From contig CAJMJN010000004.1 of NCBI GenBank assembly GCA_905213875.1, positions 1 through 64,000 on the forward strand: DNA of 64,000 bases, given 5' to 3'. The notes under the pieces are model-generated. The model saw only the letters and a program-made list of their open reading frames with translations. It did not search any database and had not been told where the DNA came from. Origin of the DNA: an uncultured Clostridium sp. Lineage in GTDB: Bacteria; Bacillota; Clostridia; TANB77; CAG-508. Positions 62,097 through 64,000 of this stretch are shown in pieces (positions within the stretch are counted from its first letter, which is position 1; the number at the start of each line of letters is the position of its first letter). A program made the translations under genes and the position numbers.

Positions 62097-63170
62097 TTAT
62101 TCCTCCTCTAACATTTTTAAAATTTCTTCTACCTTAGTATTTACACCATATTTTATTTTTTTTATTTTCACCTCTTTCATTATTTTTTCATTTAATCTAC
62201 TTTTGCAATCTAAAATTATTTTTTCACTTGTTTTTCTTTTTCTTATCCAGGGCTTTCGTAAAGATTCTGTATCATTTGGTGTAAAATTAGTTATTTCTAA
62301 CAATTTTTTTTCTTCAACTTCTGACATTTCTAAAACTTCTAATTCTTTTGTATTTATATCAAATCTTGGATATATTATATAATCAAGTTTTGTTCTTGCT
62401 TTCATTTCTGTATAATCAAAAACTTTTGCAACATCAGTTAATGGAGTATTACAATCAATGTTATTTTCAGCTTCTTCATAATTAAGTTTTTTTCTTCTTT
62501 CTAGTATTTTATTATCTATAAAATACTGATTTAATCTATTATTATTTTTTACCGTTCCCATTGCATAAGTAACAGCTTGTGGAAAATAATCCATTTGTAA
62601 ATTTTCATTTACAAACACTCTATCATTTGAAAGAAATCCTTTTATTTCATTCAATTCTAATAATTTAACTGCTAAAGTTGTTTTTCCACTTCCACTTGTC
62701 CCTAATATCATAATTCCTTTATTATGTATTTCTAGTGCAGTACCATGCATAAAGAAATATCCTTTATCTTCTTTCTCTCTTAAATATAATTCTCTTATTA
62801 TTCTAACAATCCAATTTGCTGAAGTTTCTGTGTTTTCTTTTACTATTATTTTGTAATTTTTCTCATCAATTTTATTTCCTATGTATTCTTGTGTATCAAC
62901 TAAATAATAATACTCATTATTTAGTTTCACTTCTTTATGTTTTTGGTTTTTAAAACTATCATAAATAATACCTATACTATCATTTATTAAATTTAGCATT
63001 TCAAAAAACTTTTTTGAATCTACTATATATTCAATTGTTATTGTTTTTTCTGTATTTTTTTCAAAGGTTATTATTGATTCGTTAATTTTCTTTATAACCT
63101 TTTCATAATTTTTCTCATCTACCTTAATATTAAAATTAATATCAGGCAAATTGCATTCTATATTTTTCAT
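62097..63170 (-). CDS. HprK-like P-loop kinase
   Basis: 357 residues. An N-terminal alpha/beta region, then GIMILGTSGSGKTTLAVKL (P-loop near 153-160), GFLSNDRVFVNEN, FPQAVTYAMGTV. The layout is that of HPr kinase/PEP carboxykinase relatives found in modified-peptide and sugar clusters. It overlaps the partial PHP gene by 4 nt (ATGA) and has no strong own ribosome-binding site, so it is translationally coupled. Confidence 0.7.
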   Translation of the reverse strand: MKNIECNLPDINFNIKVDEKNYEKVIKKINESIITFEKNTEKTITIEYIVDSKKFFEMLNLINDSIGIIYDSFKNQKHKEVKLNNEYYYLVDTQEYIGNKIDEKNYKIIVKENTETSANWIVRIIRELYLREKEDKGYFFMHGTALEIHNKGIMILGTSGSGKTTLAVKLLELNEIKGFLSNDRVFVNENLQMDYFPQAVTYAMGTVKNNNRLNQYFIDNKILERRKKLNYEEAENNIDCNTPLTDVAKVFDYTEMKARTKLDYIIYPRFDINTKELEVLEMSEVEEKKLLEITNFTPNDTESLRKPWIRKRKTSEKIILDCKSRLNEKIMKEVKIKKIKYGVNTKVEEILKMLEEE

Positions 63171-64000
63171 ATTTCAATTTCATCTCCATCATAAACATCT
63201 TTAATTCTGTTCTTTTCTATGCATTTAGATAATATTGTCATTTTATAATGATGTTCCTTTTCAGTTCCGTCTTTTGATAATCCACCTAATTTAACATTAG
63301 GTTTCATTATTTCCCCATGAAAGTCTGAGCCACCACTTATTAGTATATTTTCTCTTTTGGCTAACTTTAAATATCTCTTTATATCACTTAATGTATGTTT
63401 AGAATTAAATATTTCTATTCCATCTATTCCAGCATTTTTAAACATTCCAAATATATCCTCTATATTAACTCCATATGTTCTTTCTAATGAAATTGGATGT
63501 GCCAAAACAGCATATCCTCCTGCCAAATGTATTGTATTAATTGCTTGTTCTAAAGGTGCAGTTGCAGGTGTCTTTAAGTCCATATATTTAAAATAATGGT
63601 CAAATGCATATTGAGTATTTGGAATAATTCCCCCTTTAGTCAACAATCTTGCTATCGTAGTTTGTCCAACAAAATTTTTAGCTGTTAATAGTTTTTCAGT
63701 TTCATCTTTCGATATAATAATTCCAAATTTTTCTTTCAACTGTTGTATTATCTCTAAATTTCTTAAATTTTTTCTCATTTTCATATTCTGAAGTAATTGT
63801 ACTAATTCCGTATTATTAACATCAATGTTATAACCTAATATATGCATTTTATAATCATTTTTTTCACAAGATATTTCAACACCAGGAATATATACTAATC
63901 CTCTTTTATCTACATTTTCCATTGCTTTTATGCTTTCTATATTATCATGGTCTGTAATTGAAAATATATCTATTCCACACTGTCTTACTTTTGATACAAT
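63167..64000 (-). CDS. PHP-family phosphoesterase (5' end outside window)
   Basis: The frame stays open through position 64000, so the true start lies beyond. The visible residues include ISITDHDNIES (DHD metal motif), IPGVEISC, MHILGYNIDV, LAHPISLE and SGGSDFHGE, with the metal-binding His, Asp and Glu of the PHP fold. It is closest to YciV/TrpH-like nucleotide phosphatases (ssRNA 5'-end or 3',5'-bisphosphate). First visible gene of the operon, so earlier genes may exist outside. Confidence 0.8.
   Translation of the reverse strand: MVSKVRQCGIDIFSITDHDNIESIKAMENVDKRGLVYIPGVEISCEKNDYKMHILGYNIDVNNTELVQLLQNMKMRKNLRNLEIIQQLKEKFGIIISKDETEKLLTAKNFVGQTTIARLLTKGGIIPNTQYAFDHYFKYMDLKTPATAPLEQAINTIHLAGGYAVLAHPISLERTYGVNIEDIFGMFKNAGIDGIEIFNSKHTLSDIKRYLKLAKRENILISGGSDFHGEIMKPNVKLGGLSKDGTEKEHHYKMTILSKCIEKNRIKDVYDGDEIEI

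Overview
The window is very AT-rich DNA from a spore-forming, low-GC Firmicute, most likely an uncultured gut-type Clostridia lineage. This is inferred from spoVAC/AD/AE and spoIVA, two RNase J paralogues, the infC-rpmI-rplT order, DUF421/DUF4363/DUF951 genes and a Gram-positive type IV pilus operon. No tRNA, rRNA or CRISPR array was seen.

Positions 1-40 kb are mostly core chromosome. In order: an RNase J gene cut by the window edge; rpsB-tsf; a secreted GH25/LysM lysozyme; a ROK kinase; a compact type IV pilus operon on the minus strand (15.3 to 6.0 kb: PilM-PilN fusion, PilO-like, a membrane protein, major pilin, prepilin peptidase, two minor pilins, PilB, PilT, PilC); rsmB; a dodecin-spoVAC-spoVAD-spoVAE run; infC-rpmI-rplT behind an attenuator leader and with an apparent AUA start; a Ca2+/cation exchanger; serS-ysxC; gltX; a second RNase J gene; an acyl-CoA synthetase with a TetR regulator; a 14-residue-repeat coiled-coil protein; a Lon-family protease; DUF4363-DUF421; and a UDP-sugar pyrophosphorylase next to a left-handed beta-helix protein. 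Three palindromic elements that encode nothing lie in this part: a related pair at 17.7 and 21.8 kb and a 183-bp one at 35.9 kb.

At about 41.33 kb spoIVA stops matching its family after residue 404 and runs into a large serine recombinase gene on the opposite strand. A second, closely related recombinase follows, then an operon of a sigma-like factor, a small HTH protein and short ORFs. The last ~88 codons of spoIVA are not found in the rest of the window. This looks like a skin-like intervening element of at least 22 kb whose far end lies beyond 64 kb. If SpoIVA is needed for sporulation here, excision would have to rebuild the gene.

Positions 46.9-52.1 kb form a regulatory block: a protein with a Spo0A-type DNA-binding domain, a radical SAM enzyme fused to a degenerate receiver domain, LysR, a CYTH enzyme, two XRE regulators and a membrane-anchored degenerate receiver.

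Positions 52.1-64 kb form one tightly packed minus-strand operon of at least 12 genes. It makes UDP-glucuronate/galacturonate (UDP-glucose dehydrogenase, epimerase) and adds an unusual set: two HprK-like P-loop proteins, a PHP phosphoesterase, a PHP-dehydrogenase fusion, a TIM-barrel isomerase, an S-adenosylhomocysteinase-like protein, an APH-type kinase, a Gfo/Idh oxidoreductase and a small NTP kinase. I do not recognise this combination, so it is the best candidate for an undescribed pathway. Whether it travels inside the spoIVA element cannot be decided from this window.
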